From Eulemur rufifrons (taxonomy: Eukaryota > Chordata > Mammalia > Primates > Lemuridae): a stretch of DNA of 64,000 nt. The DNA lies in the NCBI RefSeq assembly GCF_041146395.1, contig NC_091001.1, positions 104,802,965 through 104,866,964 on the forward strand, written 5' to 3'. Both the position numbers and the translations under genes were made by a program. The notes beneath the pieces were generated by a model. That model saw nothing but the letters and a program-made list of their open reading frames with translations. It was not told where the DNA came from and ran no database searches. How positions within the stretch are numbered: the first letter of the stretch is position 1; every line of letters begins with the position of its first letter. Positions 24,434 through 36,505 of this stretch are shown here, one piece after another.

Positions 24434-24570
24434 GAAAGTAATGTACAAGCCCTAGAAATCCTGTTCACTTATCATGGCTCTGACCTGCTTCCTCATCGTC
24501 TTGCAATTCTCTCCAACTTTCCAGAGACCACTTCTCCGCATGAATATTCTGTTTTGCTGCCCGAAGCTTG
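24434..24570 (+). CDS. NBAS: NBAS exon J (137 bp)
   Basis: Phase 0 in, phase 2 out. It encodes ESNVQALEILFTYHGSDLLP, then HRLAILSNFPETTSPHEYS and VLLPEA plus TG of a cysteine codon. This is one of the most conserved stretches, identical to human as I recall it, and leads into the Sec39-type helical region. The donor is TTG|GTATGT. The following intron is 18 kb. Confidence 0.96.
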
Positions 24571-25667
24571 GTATGTGACTGTGTTAACTGAATTTTACCT
24601 TCTTTCTAAATAATAATTTTTGTTTTATGCTGAACACCTTAAATTAAAAAAAAAACCCAGTAATTTTAGTGTAATCTACTTAAACTTTATTCCCAATAGT
24701 AAAATTATTTTCAAATTATTTTTAAAGGATTCTGAAACTAAAATGTTTCTGGCATAACAAAATCACCGTAACTTAATGAACACAAACTTTCCATTTTTTG
24801 GAAAGCTTCCTGATTTTACTGCTGTGTACTCAATATGTACTGTTTTCTGGTTAAGAACAGTTTTTGGGATAACAATATGTTTGAATTGTATCTTTTAGAA
24901 ATTGAAGTATAGTTCTGACAATATTAGGTGGAAAGTTGCTTTGCTTGACAACCCTTTCGTCATATGAAATTCTAGAGACACAAAGACAAACGGCAAAGCA
25001 AAATACCACTTTACCACTAGACTGACACTCCTAGTCTCAATTCAAGGATATTTGATCATTGGGTTGTAGCATGTGACATCGACTCTAAGCCTATGTGGAA
25101 CCATTGAGTATGTCCCCACTTGGTGATCTTCCAGACATGAAGCAAAGAAGACATGAAGAAAGGGTTGTCAAGGTGCATAGCTCAAAGCATGGGCAGCCCA
25201 TTAGCCCCTGGCCTGAATGGCCCCTGGGATAAGGGAGGAGTGTGGAGGATACCTTGCTTAGGTCATTTACTAGAGACAGAAGGCAAAAGAATAACATGAC
25301 ACATCTGTTTGTGAGATCTTTTACATATAGTGAACTGGCCCACTAGTAAATGTGGCTCAACCATTAATTGCATGATTTATCTTTCCTGAATTTGAGTTTT
25401 ATTCATCTTTAAAATGCATTGACAGTCCCTACCTTGCTTACTCACATTGCATATTTTTAGTAACATATGAATTGATAAATATGAAATCTACTTGTAAACT
25501 GTAAAATACTGTAAGGGATTATGATAGTTCTGACTGAAATAATTGTTTGCAGTAACTTTAGCTACTGGAAACTTTACAGTTTTTGATGTTGGGGATCATT
25601 TGGCTTCCTCATTCCTCCCCTGCTGCCTCTACTCTGTATCATATTTGTAGGTTTGAGTATTAATGAT

Positions 25668-25850
25668 AATGGTCAATATTTATAGAGTAATTACTATGTA
25701 TTTGGCACATACTTATATCTGGTCTTCACATAATTTTGATATTATCCCTGTTATTACAGAAAGGTGAGATTTACAGAGGTTTAGTAGTATGGTAAAGTCT
25801 ATATATGTGCAGCTGGGATTTGAACCTACATTTATTTAGAGTTGTGGGTC
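25668..25850 (-). repeat. MIR SINE
   Basis: Antisense MIR: 'tagagtaattactatgtatt', 'attatccctgttattacaga', 'aaggtgagatttacagaggt', 'cagctgggatttgaacctac'. Confidence 0.65.
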
Positions 25851-26879
25851 AGTAAGCTCCAAAAATGTTATAAACTCCTTATTTTGCATTGCTTTTACTA
25901 CTAAAAAAAAGCAAGTCTTTGTTCTGATAAGAGTGAAGAAAAAGAAAAAGCCTGGGATGCCTTTTTCATTTTCAGATAATTTTAGATCTGTATAGTGAAT
26001 GATATGTAAATTGTGTTTTATAAATATATATTTATGAGTATTTCAGAATATAATTCTATCTATTGTTCCTTGTCTCTTTGCAGAATGAATCTAATCTGAA
26101 TGGAAATGACTTTTTTTACTCTAAATTGTTAATGTAGAGAAAGAGGCTACTGTCTCTTAAAGTTTTTTTTTTAAAGGCCATTGCTCCTTAGATTTGAATG
26201 CATTTATCATTATTATTTTCTGATGATTGCTCATATAAGCATTTGATTTTAACTGGAAATTTTAGAATTGGTTTGGAAAATTATTGCACAATGCCCCACG
26301 CTGCACTGTCTTTAATGCCCTGTGGTTCCCCTGCCACAAGATCCGGTTTAAATTGTGATAAATATTATATTGTCATTTAACCAAAGCTTGATCAATCAAT
26401 TTTGATTGAATTGAATTTTGTGATTATGATGGCTGGGAAACTTCTATGGTGTGTGCTATTTTTGTGTTTTATATTGTCACTTTAAAATTATTATGTATAT
26501 TTGACATTGATGAAATGTGACCAAGTTTTGTGGAGCTTTGAAATTACATTTTCTGTCACAGGTGATGAATCTTTTTATAGCTACCCATTCTTAGCTTATC
26601 AGTGTTATAAAATGTTTATACTTTATATGCCAGTTGGCTATTTTAAAGTACAAAGGTGACATTTCTTACAGTCTTTGTTAGCTTCCACAATTCATGGTAA
26701 TAGAGATTTTCTGTAGCAAGAGGAGATTTAAAAAATATTTTTTTTGGTGCTTATGGTACATTTCAGAAAGATTATTTAGATTTTTCATTTTTACCTCTTT
26801 TTCTATTTTACTAAAACAGAAATGATGAATGCAATCTAGTTTAAAAGGTTGTATTTTGAACCGTTATCTGTTGGAAAAA

Positions 26880-26971
26880 GTGTATAGTTTAGGGGTAAGA
26901 GCGCTGACTATCTGTTAATAGTTGCCCAGATTCATGATCTTGGTTAAGTTTCTTAACTGCGCTTAAGTTTC
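26880..26971 (+). repeat. MIR SINE, 5' part (split by an Alu)
   Basis: Sense MIR: 'gtttaggggtaagagcgctg', 'actatctgttaatagttgcc', 'tcttggttaagtttcttaac'. The rest of the MIR continues at 27269 after the Alu. Confidence 0.65.
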
Positions 26972-27268
26972 TGTTTTTTTTTTTTTTTGAGACGGAGTCT
27001 CATTCTGTCGCCCAGGCTGGAGTGCTGTGACGTCAGCCTAGCTCATAGCAATCTCAAACTCCTGGGCTCAAATGATTATCCTGCCTCAGCCTCCCCAGTA
27101 GCTGGGATAACAGGTGCATGCCACCACACCGGGCTAATTTTTCTATTTTTAGTAGAGACGGGGTCTTGCTCTTGCTCAGGCTGGTCTCCAACTCCTGGCC
27201 TCAAGTGATCCTCCCTCTTTGGCTTCCCAGAGTGCTAGAATTATAGGCGTGAGCTACCGTGCCTGGCC
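26972..27268 (-). mobile_element. Alu SINE inserted in a MIR
   Basis: Antisense Alu, from the T run and GAGACGGAGTCTCATTCTGT to GTGCCTGGCC. It lacks the longer inter-arm insert seen in neighbouring lemur-type copies. A target-site duplication is unclear because both junctions lie in T/A-rich MIR sequence. Confidence 0.88.
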
Positions 27269-27412
27269 ATATTTCTTAACTGTAAAATGGGGATGATTAT
27301 GGCACTTACTTGATAGGTTGTGAGAATGATTAATGAGTTAATATATACAAAGTACTTAGAATAGTGCTTGGCACCAAGTAAGTGCTACTTTAGTATTGGC
27401 AATTATCATTAA
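27269..27412 (+). repeat. MIR SINE, 3' part
   Basis: Continues the MIR at 26880: 'tttcttaactgtaaaatggg', 'gatgattatggcacttactt', 'gttgtgagaatgattaatga', 'gtacttagaatagtgcttgg', 'caccaagtaagtgct'. Confidence 0.75.
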
Positions 27413-27454
27413 TTTCTGTTTTACTTATTTATCTTATTGTTTGTTTCCCCTCTG

Positions 27455-27592
27455 AAATGTCAGTTCTAGGAAGACAGGGATTATTGTCTATTTTATTCCC
27501 ATCCTTATCCCCTAAACTTAGAATAGTGCCTGGAACATTGTAGACATTCAGTAAATACTTGTTAAATGAATGAATTAATGAATACTAAGGCT
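27455..27592 (+). repeat. L2 LINE 3' end
   Basis: Sense terminus: 'tctaggaagacagggattat', 'gaatagtgcctggaacattg', 'tagacattcagtaaatactt', then 'gttaaatgaatgaattaatg'. Confidence 0.65.
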
Positions 27593-27634
27593 TTGGCCTT
27601 ATACACTTCATATACTTATCATTTTAAACTTCCT

Positions 27635-27717
27635 GTGGAATAATTTTATATTTACAGAAAAGTTGCAAAAATAATACAGAGAATTCCTGTATACTATTTG
27701 TTTAGGTTCCATTTTCT

Positions 27718-27722
<5 letters not shown>
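27635..27722 (-). repeat. L1 fragment (antisense)
   Basis: 'ataattttatatttacagaa', 'aagttgcaaaaataatacag', 'agaattcctgtatactattt' is typical antisense old L1 3' UTR wording. A matching piece follows at 28420-28550. Confidence 0.5.

Positions 27723-27748
<26 letters not shown>
27723..27748 (+). repeat. (TA)13 microsatellite
   Basis: Thirteen uninterrupted TA units. The tract is self-complementary and likely variable in length. Confidence 0.95.
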
Positions 27749-27749
27749 A

Positions 27750-28400
27750 CTGTAGCACATTTGGCAAAATAAGAAGTGACCATTGGAATAGTCAGTTCTG
27801 TTATAATGTGTCATGTGCATTCCTAAAAATCACTGCACTATGCAGAATTGTTCAGTGAAAACCACAAGGCTTATGGGAAAAATGGGGTTAGTGGCACTGT
27901 ACTCAAAAACTTTGTTCATGGGGACAAAGTTAGGAACCTAATATTAAATGGTTAAGAAATACAAAAATTCTAAAATATGGCACTTTACCTTGAAAAAGAC
28001 CTGGAAAAGACCTTAGTTGTGGAAGGCAGTGTCAAAAGAGTTTCAGCTTGTGAGTTACTGGGAAGTGGAGGAAGGATGGTGATCAGAAATGTGATGGAAA
28101 GTTGTAACACCAGATGTGGGTGGGAGTGGCTCTAAGGCACTTGCTGAACTGAAGTAGCTGGTAGGTGTTTGAGGAGTATGCATGTACATGGAAGCCAAAG
28201 TGGCTTGGTTCAGTGGGCTGCAGTTTTCTGTGTTCACCTAATGCTTCTTGAGTATGAAATTATGCATCGGCAAATGAGAAATTTCTGTTACACTTAAGTT
28301 GTTTCCTAATATATCAATTCATTGGAACAAATTTGCATTTTTAAAACATTATAGCAGAACTTACTGTACAGTACTATGAGCTAAGTACAGATTTATTTGG
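27750..28400. other. Unclassified stretch between two L1 pieces
   Basis: About 650 bp separating two antisense L1 fragments of the same type. It includes 'gtgtcatgtgcattcctaaa' and 'gggaaaaatggggttagtgg'. It could be an inserted old repeat that split the L1; I do not recognise the family. Confidence 0.35.
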
Positions 28401-28419
28401 GTTTAGCCGGGTTTTTTTT

Positions 28420-28550
28420 TGTTTTTTAACTAATGTTCTTTTCCTGTTTGAGGATCCAATCCAGGATACCACATTGCATTTAGACTCCATTTACTTTTAA
28501 TATATGGAAATAAATCCTGTTTTTCTGTATCTCATGGCAAGGAATTCTTT
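28420..28550 (-). repeat. L1 fragment (antisense)
   Basis: 'cctgtttgaggatccaatcc', 'aggataccacattgcattta' match antisense L1 3' UTR, probably the other half of the piece at 27635. Confidence 0.5.
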
Positions 28551-29928
28551 GACACTTATATGTTTATTAGACAATAATAATTGATACTCATTTATGTTCC
28601 TGGATTAACTCCAGAATCAATAAGAAAATATTGAATTATATTTAGTATATTTTGTGATACTATAGTACTTAAAATACTTTATAGTATAAGTGGTATACTG
28701 TTGATAGAAATAGATTATATAGAGCACCATACTCTTCTCATCATCTATAAAAGCTGTTACTATAGTAACTTGGCAATTTGTTCACTTGTAAATGTCTAAA
28801 TTTAGTTAGATTATTTAGTGCTAGAAAGTTTGACTATGAAAAGCATACTGTAACATGTAAATGGACTATAATTGAGTGAACTGTGAAAATGTGTTTTAGC
28901 TGTTTCCATTTTCCTTTCTGAATTTGATTGTATGAATTATCAATTGACTTTTAATTATTCTGCACCTTTAGTTTCACAGTAATTTATGTGGCATATCATT
29001 AAAGATAAAAATGGAGTGGCAGAGTGAACAATTTTAGGTCACCAGTGGTTTACATCACATAGAATGCCAATCTAATCTTATGTCAGTATATACTTAGTCC
29101 TTATCTTTAGAAAGTGCTGTTTTCCTAGAACACAAGAAGCACATTCACCTGCCATCAGAAACCTTGCAAAACGGTATGATAAATTGTATCACAACCCCTT
29201 TGGCAGAAGCATCCTTCCCTGTGACCTGTAGGCCTAGGACCTTCTTGTGCTCTGCTTGCTTTGACTGATGTGTTGGGCGCTGGCACTTTATTCCCTTACT
29301 GACACTGGATCATTCCTGCCTTGCTTAGGCTGTGTCCCTTTTGTGCTCTCTGCTCCACCTGATAATGCAACAGGAAATCCAGGGGCTCCAGGAATTTCCC
29401 CATTTCCATTTTTCACTGGGAAGTGTCATTGGGTAAAGAAGTATTGTATTCTTGTCTCCTCACTAAGGCATTGTTACTCACCCAAAGTAGGAGGCCTTCT
29501 GGTGACCAATTTGAAGGATATTTTTCTATTTTCAGAGGTTGTAGTATCTTATAGGAAGTTTTTTCAAATAACAAGACTAACACATATCTCCTAAGAAAGT
29601 TCTGTGAATATAGTATATGCATGTAATGATTGTTGATAACTGTTGACTGAATAAGTGTAAGCAGATTTGGAAAATCCAAAGATTGATGTGGCAAAGTAAA
29701 TGAGATGCAGTCAAAAGCGTTCTCTTTGGAACTGAATTTGGAAAGTAAACCTATCTTTGACTTTCTTAGACTACAAGTATGGGGATATACTAGTTTTGTT
29801 CTACAATTCTGTTCAGAGTGAATATATTTTTGTGCATTCATGAATATCATTTTTGGCTTTAAATATTTTTGACTGTGTTAAGCATAGGGAACATAAGAGC
29901 CATTTGGCCATGATACATTTTTAACTTT

Positions 29929-30270
29929 TTTTTTTTTTTTTAAATTAATTGTAAAATACACATAACAGAACATTTACCATCTTAACTATTTTTAAGTGTA
30001 TAGTTCAGTAGTGTTAAGTGCATTCACAGTGCTGTGCCACCAGTCTCCGGAACTCTTTTTATTTTGCAGAACTGGAACTCTCTACCCCATTAAATAACTT
30101 CTCTTTCTCCCTTCCTCCTAGCCCCAGGCAACCATCATTCTGCTTTCTGTCTCTATGAATTTGACTTCCATAGGTATCTCATATAAGTGAAAATACAGTA
30201 CTTTTTTTTTGTGACTGGTTTTTTTCACTTAGCACAATGTCCTCAAGATATGGTGCACATTTAGTGCAAT
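29929..30270 (-). mobile_element. L1 3' end (antisense, truncated)
   Basis: Starts with a T run (the L1 poly-A in antisense), then 'aattgtaaaatacacataac', 'catttaccatcttaactatt', 'tcagtagtgttaagtgcatt', 'ccccaggcaaccatcattct', 'cacttagcacaatgtcctca'. A clear old L1M 3' UTR, without coding capacity. Confidence 0.8.
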
Positions 30271-30682
30271 TAATATTATTATTAACTAAGATTTAGAGTA
30301 GTTTTCTACCTATGGACCATGTTTCTGTTTATGCTGGAAAACTGTTTCCTAAAGGAGGAAGATGAATTCTAATTTGAGGCGGGAGGTTACATCACTATTA
30401 GTGCCTGAATCCCTATGGAGGATCTCTTCTTCAATTTTTGGTGATGAATGGAATATTCAGACTGAAGGGAACTTTTAATATGTCTTCTAATTCTTTGTTT
30501 TACAACTGTTGGATTTGAATAGCCAAACATGGAGACTTTTTCTGTTATTACAACAGCATAAAATTTATGCCATAAAAGCAAAACATCAATATTCTTTTTA
30601 TTAAAATTTCCAGTAGAACTAAGTTGATTTAGGTCAGATTAATTTATCTTGTTTCTTAAATCATTAATAAAGAATTAACCTA

Positions 30683-31015
<333 letters not shown>

Positions 31016-31569
31016 AAAGAATTAACCTTTAAAATGATCAGACATCATGTTCCAGTTCTTCACAACTGAAAGGTAGATAGAGGTCTACTTTTTACTATCA
31101 GTTTCAAATTGATGATATTTTGATGATGTACATTAGTTTGTGGTTTTTTCAAAATGAAATAATTTTAACTATTTTTTTCATTGTAGTCGAAGTTGATTCT
31201 ATTAATAGGAAGCTTTCAATTTAGAAGGTAAATTATTTTTGGTTTTCTGTTTTTTTTTTTCTTTGAAAAGCAACAGAAGACAGTCCCAGAATCAATTACT
31301 ATTGGCTTAGTTTCATAGTTTTATGGCTATTCCAGAAGGTTGTATTCCATAAGAAGCATATTAATGTTTCTTGCAAAGCAGATGTTGATTTTTGAATTTT
31401 AACCCTTTTTTGAATAAAATTTATAACTAATCATGAGTATACTTGAAACTGATTTAAGAATTAAAGTATTTTTAAATTGCTTTATTTCATTTCCATTGAA
31501 AGAACAGTTTAAATAAAATGGATGAGTCATATAAGATTTTGTGTTATTTCAATAAAAATATAGGGAATA

Positions 31570-31900
31570 TTTGTTTTCCATATGAAGGTATTATATTAGA
31601 TTCAATAGATGGATATAAATATGACTCAAATGTCATTCCTGTTTATAGATAAATTGTAACCAAGAAGAGAAGATCAGGAAGATGAGATATAGATACAACT
31701 ACCATAAAATTAAAATATAATATGTGTTATATGAGGAATATAGATAGGTTTAGAGATGGGAGAGATTACTTTCTGTTACAAAGGAGGTATATGAGGAAAG
31801 CCTTCTTGGAATTTGTAAGGTTTGGATCTAGGCTTTGAAAGTTGAGTGTGTTTTCAATGTTGGAAAGTTTGAGTAGGAAAGAGTAGTCTGAATAAATATC
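31570..31900 (-). repeat. L2 LINE fragment (probable)
   Basis: Decayed antisense L2 body: 'tagatggatataaatatgac', 'aaatgtcattcctgtttata', 'gaggaaagccttcttggaat', 'ttggatctaggctttgaaag'. Confidence 0.4.
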
Positions 31901-33829
31901 TAATCTGAAGTTGTTAACCTACTCAGTCTTCACCTGTATCATATTGTTTATTTAGCGAGTACAACAGATGTTCCCAATTAGTTGAAATGAATTAGTGTAG
32001 AGGATTTCCAATAAATAACTATAAATCTCTTTTTACTTATGTTTTTATGTAGCCTAGTCCTGTTCATAAATATTTCTTTTTTCTTCCCTAAAATTTTTTA
32101 AAAAGCAATTTTTATTGGATATTCTAGTCCCATCATAATTTTGTTGTTGTAATGAAATATTATCACTAAACCGTCAGTTGGATGACGACATATTTATGGA
32201 GGGATTAGGGAATTGCATTTACTTTTTTGATCCTCCAAGAAAACATAAAAGTATTTCTTTTCCCTTTAAAATTGAAAACCTGATTAGTTACCTAATCAAA
32301 ATTCAATTCCCCTGTGTGTAGTTTATTTCTGAGCTGCTATGAGGAAAGAAGAATAAAGTGGTTTTGTATTTTGAGTTTGGAATAAGTATTTGGCCTTCTG
32401 AGATGGCTGTCTGAGAAGAGTACATAGAGTACTTAACAAAATGGGCTATGTTGCCAGTTTGTGAGTTGTGTCAGAGAAGAAAAGCCTAATATCCTTTATT
32501 GGGAGCAGGGTCTGGGTCTGGCAGTAGGCGTAATTGGTTTGCATGTTCCTGGTAGATCTTGATGGAACAAATTCTTGTCTTCCTTTTTTTATTTAAAGTA
32601 CAAAAAATGGGGTTAGGGTAATTTCTTTGATTAAGAAGTTGTAAAAGATTATTATTTCAGAGTAATTTTTCTAGACCTTGGAAGTATGTTGATATTGATA
32701 TTTGTTATGTATCTGGTACTGTGAGAAGTGCTAAAGAAATGAAGATGTACTGATGGATTCATTCATTTTCTTTTATTCAACAGACATTTCATGATTGAGT
32801 ATAGAACATTTGTTTTTTAGTTTACAAACCAATTTTATGTTTCACATGTAGCTCTCATAGCATGTTCATGAGATAAGTAGAAAAGGGATTATACTACTTT
32901 TAGGACAAAAAGTTTGAGAAGCATTAGTGAAATATGTCTTGAAATAGGGAATTATTTTAATAAATGATTTTAATAGCATTACTGTTTTAGTGTGAATGTA
33001 ACTAACTATTGTCAAGTGTTTTTAAAATGACTTAATACAGCTTAAAGAATCTATTTTCATTTGAAAGTAAGAAATTCCATCTTGAGAGATTGTTTTTTTT
33101 CTTTTTAACCGATATGTTCCCCTAAGAAGATGCTGTCACTAGATTAAGCATTACCAAGTAATACCAAATGATACTCTCTTTATGGAGATGAGATTTTTCT
33201 TTTATTATGCATTTTCTTGAAAACTTTATATAGCTTGACCAATAATTTCAGAACATGTGATCCTTAAGTAGATTATAACATCTTCTGAATGGTTAATAGG
33301 GAGCCATTGCCTCAGAGGAATAGTCCTGTAACTCTTTTTGGTCACACAGTGTCTTCACCAGTCAAGATTCCATTCATTTGTAAAATCGTTGTCTATAACA
33401 TCAGTGTGTCTTTATCACACTGTGTTTAATTAACATAAAAATAACCCTGTGAGACACTTTTCTCAATTTTTAATATAAGCAAGACTGTTTAAGCTTTGTA
33501 TGTATAATAAGAAAGATTCTTTTATATTATTAAAATAAAATTTATATTTTGTATACAAAACATAGATTATTTTAAGAAATGTTTGTCTTCAGTGTGTGCC
33601 CATTTCATTTAATCCTAAAAGTTTAGATACTGTATATAAGAACTGTGAAGAAAAATTTATGACGTATATAAATGTTGGAATCACCCATACAACATGGTGT
33701 TAACCTGTACTTGATGTGGATTGGTGGTAGTATGGTTATAGGAATTATGGATACAGGACAATGGACAGGTCATAAATGTACAACTTAATGAATTTTCACT
33801 TCTTTACCCCAGAAACTTGAAAGTTTGAT

Positions 33830-34500
33830 TTGGGTCTTTTTTTATTCTGTGCCTCTTTTTATCGTGTCATTGGTGGTGTTTCTCAGTCTGTTCAAGAAAT
33901 TGATTTTTCTCCTGGTTATGAGCCATACTTTTCTTCTTCTTTGCATACTTGGCAATATTTTATTGGATGATAGACATTGTGAATTTACATAATTGGGTTG
34001 AGTGCTAGATTTTATTTTTATTCCTAAAAGTATTCTGAAGCCTTTTTCTGGGGTACAGTTAAGTTACTTGGAATCTTCGATCCTTTTGAGGCTTACTTTT
34101 TAGCTTTGTTATTGGGACCAGAGCACCCTTTAGTGTACAGCTAATTTTGCTTGCCTATTGAAGTAATAGTCTTCTAAATACTATACCTGATACCCTATAA
34201 ATTGTTATTAATAGTTGTTTGTGTTCTGGCTAGTGGGAAATACGAACTGTTCCTGAGTCTGTGTGAGGTCTAGGGGTGTTCCTTCTGCTCCTTCTGGTTG
34301 GTTCCTTTCCTGTCCTTGGGTAGTTCTTCACAGGTATGCATTGAGCAGTGCTTAGTCAATGACTTGCGAGAAACCGTCCCAGATTTGTTGGAGCGTTCTT
34401 TTTCAGCGCAGACTCTTTCTTCTCTGGCATGTTTTCTGTAGATTCTAGCTGCTTTGGCCCTCTGAGTTTCAGACTGTCTCCTCAACTCAAGACTGCCAGG
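33830..34500. repeat. L1M-like 3' region (family uncertain)
   Basis: Contains recognisable repeat wording: 'gggtacagttaagttacttg', 'gatccttttgaggcttactt', 'gttattgggaccagagcacc', 'tctggctagtgggaaatacg', 'gattctagctgctttggccc'. I associate it with an old L1M 3' region but am not sure of the family or orientation. The short frames at 34270-34743 lie in it. Confidence 0.4.
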
Positions 34501-35439
34501 CTCTGTTTGGATTCCCCTTTCTTGTGCTGCAGCCTGTTAGCTCTCTTCAGAAAAGTGAACTGGGGAGCTGGAGGGCTCACTTTGTTTTTCTCCCTTTCGT
34601 TAGGGGTCATTATCGTGCATGACCTGGTGTCCTGCTCTTCCACATATTTGTCTAGTTTGTTTGTTTGTTTCTTTTTTTTTTTTTTTTTTAAGTTTAATTC
34701 AAGAGATTCAGTACTCTTCCTGTTGCTTCAGGCTTCTTTATGACTCAAAGCAGAAGTTTTCTGTTAGTGTTTTAAATTAATTTTTCTGAGCTGATCCTTC
34801 TTTTATTAATCTGTTTCCTTTAGGTTTATTCATCTCACTAGTTGAATTCCTATTCCTATTCTTATTGAACATAATTTGTCCTTTCCCATAATATATTGAT
34901 TTACTTAATTAAACTGTAAGAGTTCCACCAGCTACCTTACTGTGTTTACAATAAGGTTAGCTTCTCTGTGCAGTTGATCAAAATGGATTTCTGAATTTGT
35001 AATGAGTTAAAAGCTTGCTTTAATATGAAAATTACAGAAAGTGATCTCAAAAATGCAGGTATACAGGTATTTATTTGTTATTATTTTTTCTTTGTGGATA
35101 ATCTGGAGCCTGTTTTCATTCCAGGATCAATTCTCTCACCACTTTCTATGGTAACTATATCACTGATTTTGTATTCTTGCAATAACAAAACATTTTAATA
35201 TTAGCTGAAATACTGTATGATATGGATTTTCCATCACTGCTAACAACAGATTAGCAAAGCTGCAGTGTATCAAGAGCCAGAGATATTCTTTTTCCAAATT
35301 GTCAGCCACACATGTTAGAGAGTTGGTGGTATTTGTTAACTCTCATGAGCATTTATGGACAGTTTGTCAAAGAGATAGTCACGTGTAGTGTATCCCACTT
35401 CTTTCTTGGACCCTTGAATCTCATCCTGCCTGGCAGAGT

Positions 35440-35622
35440 CATTCTTTTGTCTTTGAATATACTTGTATTTACTTTGTGTCTCACATACTAACTTACGTAG
35501 TATCTATTCTCCAGGTCTTTCTTTTCTTATTTATGTGTTTCTTGAGGGCAGGAGCAATATCTTTGTATTCCTTCTTAAAAATTTTAGGTGCTCAATAAAG
35601 ATGTGTTGAAGGAATGAATGTC
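35440..35622 (+). repeat. L2 LINE 3' end
   Basis: Sense terminus: 'tgtgtttcttgagggcagga', 'gcaatatctttgtattcctt', 'aggtgctcaataaagatgtg', 'ttgaaggaatgaatg'. Confidence 0.65.
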
Positions 35623-36237
35623 TGTTATGTACTTAAGAATCTGTATAAAAAAACCTTGAAATCCATTTCCTTCAAATTCTTCAGTGTTTAGTTTCCCTTG
35701 TCTGCCTAACTCTAGGTTAACTTTGAACCTCATCAGCAGTAGAAATATGTTAGAATTCCTTGCACTGCAGATACTTGCACCGTTGTCTTCCCAGTCCCAG
35801 CCTGTGGAGCTGACATCAGAGCCTCTCCCTCTTCATTTCTAGGTCTTCGCTGCTTTAATTGTGGTTGTATGCCAGTCTGCTGTGTAATTTGGCCCACATC
35901 AGAGAACTTGTGATTGAGAAGGCTGTACATAGACTTGTTCAGCAGTATCTCAGGGCAAATAACCTTTGTGCTTCTTTGTTTATTAAAAGCTTAGGACATT
36001 CCACATCTTTTTGTGCTCATGTGTTCTCATACACAGGCAAAGAATCACCTACCCTATAGAGTATTGCATTGTTGCTGATTATAAAATAGGGAGTTGTAAG
36101 TCCATTTTGGAAATTTTATATCAGAAACATTTGAAAAAATCTCAGGTCCATTATCTGAATCTTTAGCCACAAGGAAAGGATATCATTTGTAAATACCTCT
36201 ATGGTTTGGGTGTAGTTTTTGTTTTTTCATTTATTTA

Positions 36238-36296
36238 TTCATATTCTTCCATTCATCTTTCAGTCTGTCCATCCTTCCATTCATCCATCCATTAAA
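36238..36296 (+). repeat. Degenerate (TCCA)n repeat
   Basis: Series of CCATTCATC, TCCATCCTTCC and ATTCATCCATCCATT units. Confidence 0.7.
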
Positions 36297-36399
36297 TATT
36301 TAAGTGAGATTTAAATAAATGCCAGTTATTGCACTAAGGATACAAAAATGACTAAAGCTTTGAAGAAGCTCATAGTTTAGTAAAGGAGCAAGGCACATA

Positions 36400-36505
36400 A
36401 ATAAATGACTTGACCTTAGACAAATTGCTTAATGTTTCTGTGCTTGTGTCTCCTCTGCTGTAAAATGGAAAAGATAATATTGTCTTTGTCTAAGGACTGC
36501 TGAAT
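36400..36505 (+). repeat. MIR SINE fragment
   Basis: 'gacttgaccttagacaaatt', 'gcttaatgtttctgtgcttg', 'ctgctgtaaaatggaaaaga', 'taatattgtc' is a decayed sense MIR core. Confidence 0.55.

Noticed and set aside
26880..26905. tRNA-like box sequence
   Set aside because: It is part of a MIR SINE, whose head is tRNA-derived, and does not fold as a tRNA.
29413..29850. 145-codon open frame on the minus strand
   Set aside because: Longest open frame outside exons, but it has no domain, no conserved neighbour, no plausible promoter or splice pattern, and typical chance composition for AT-rich intron.
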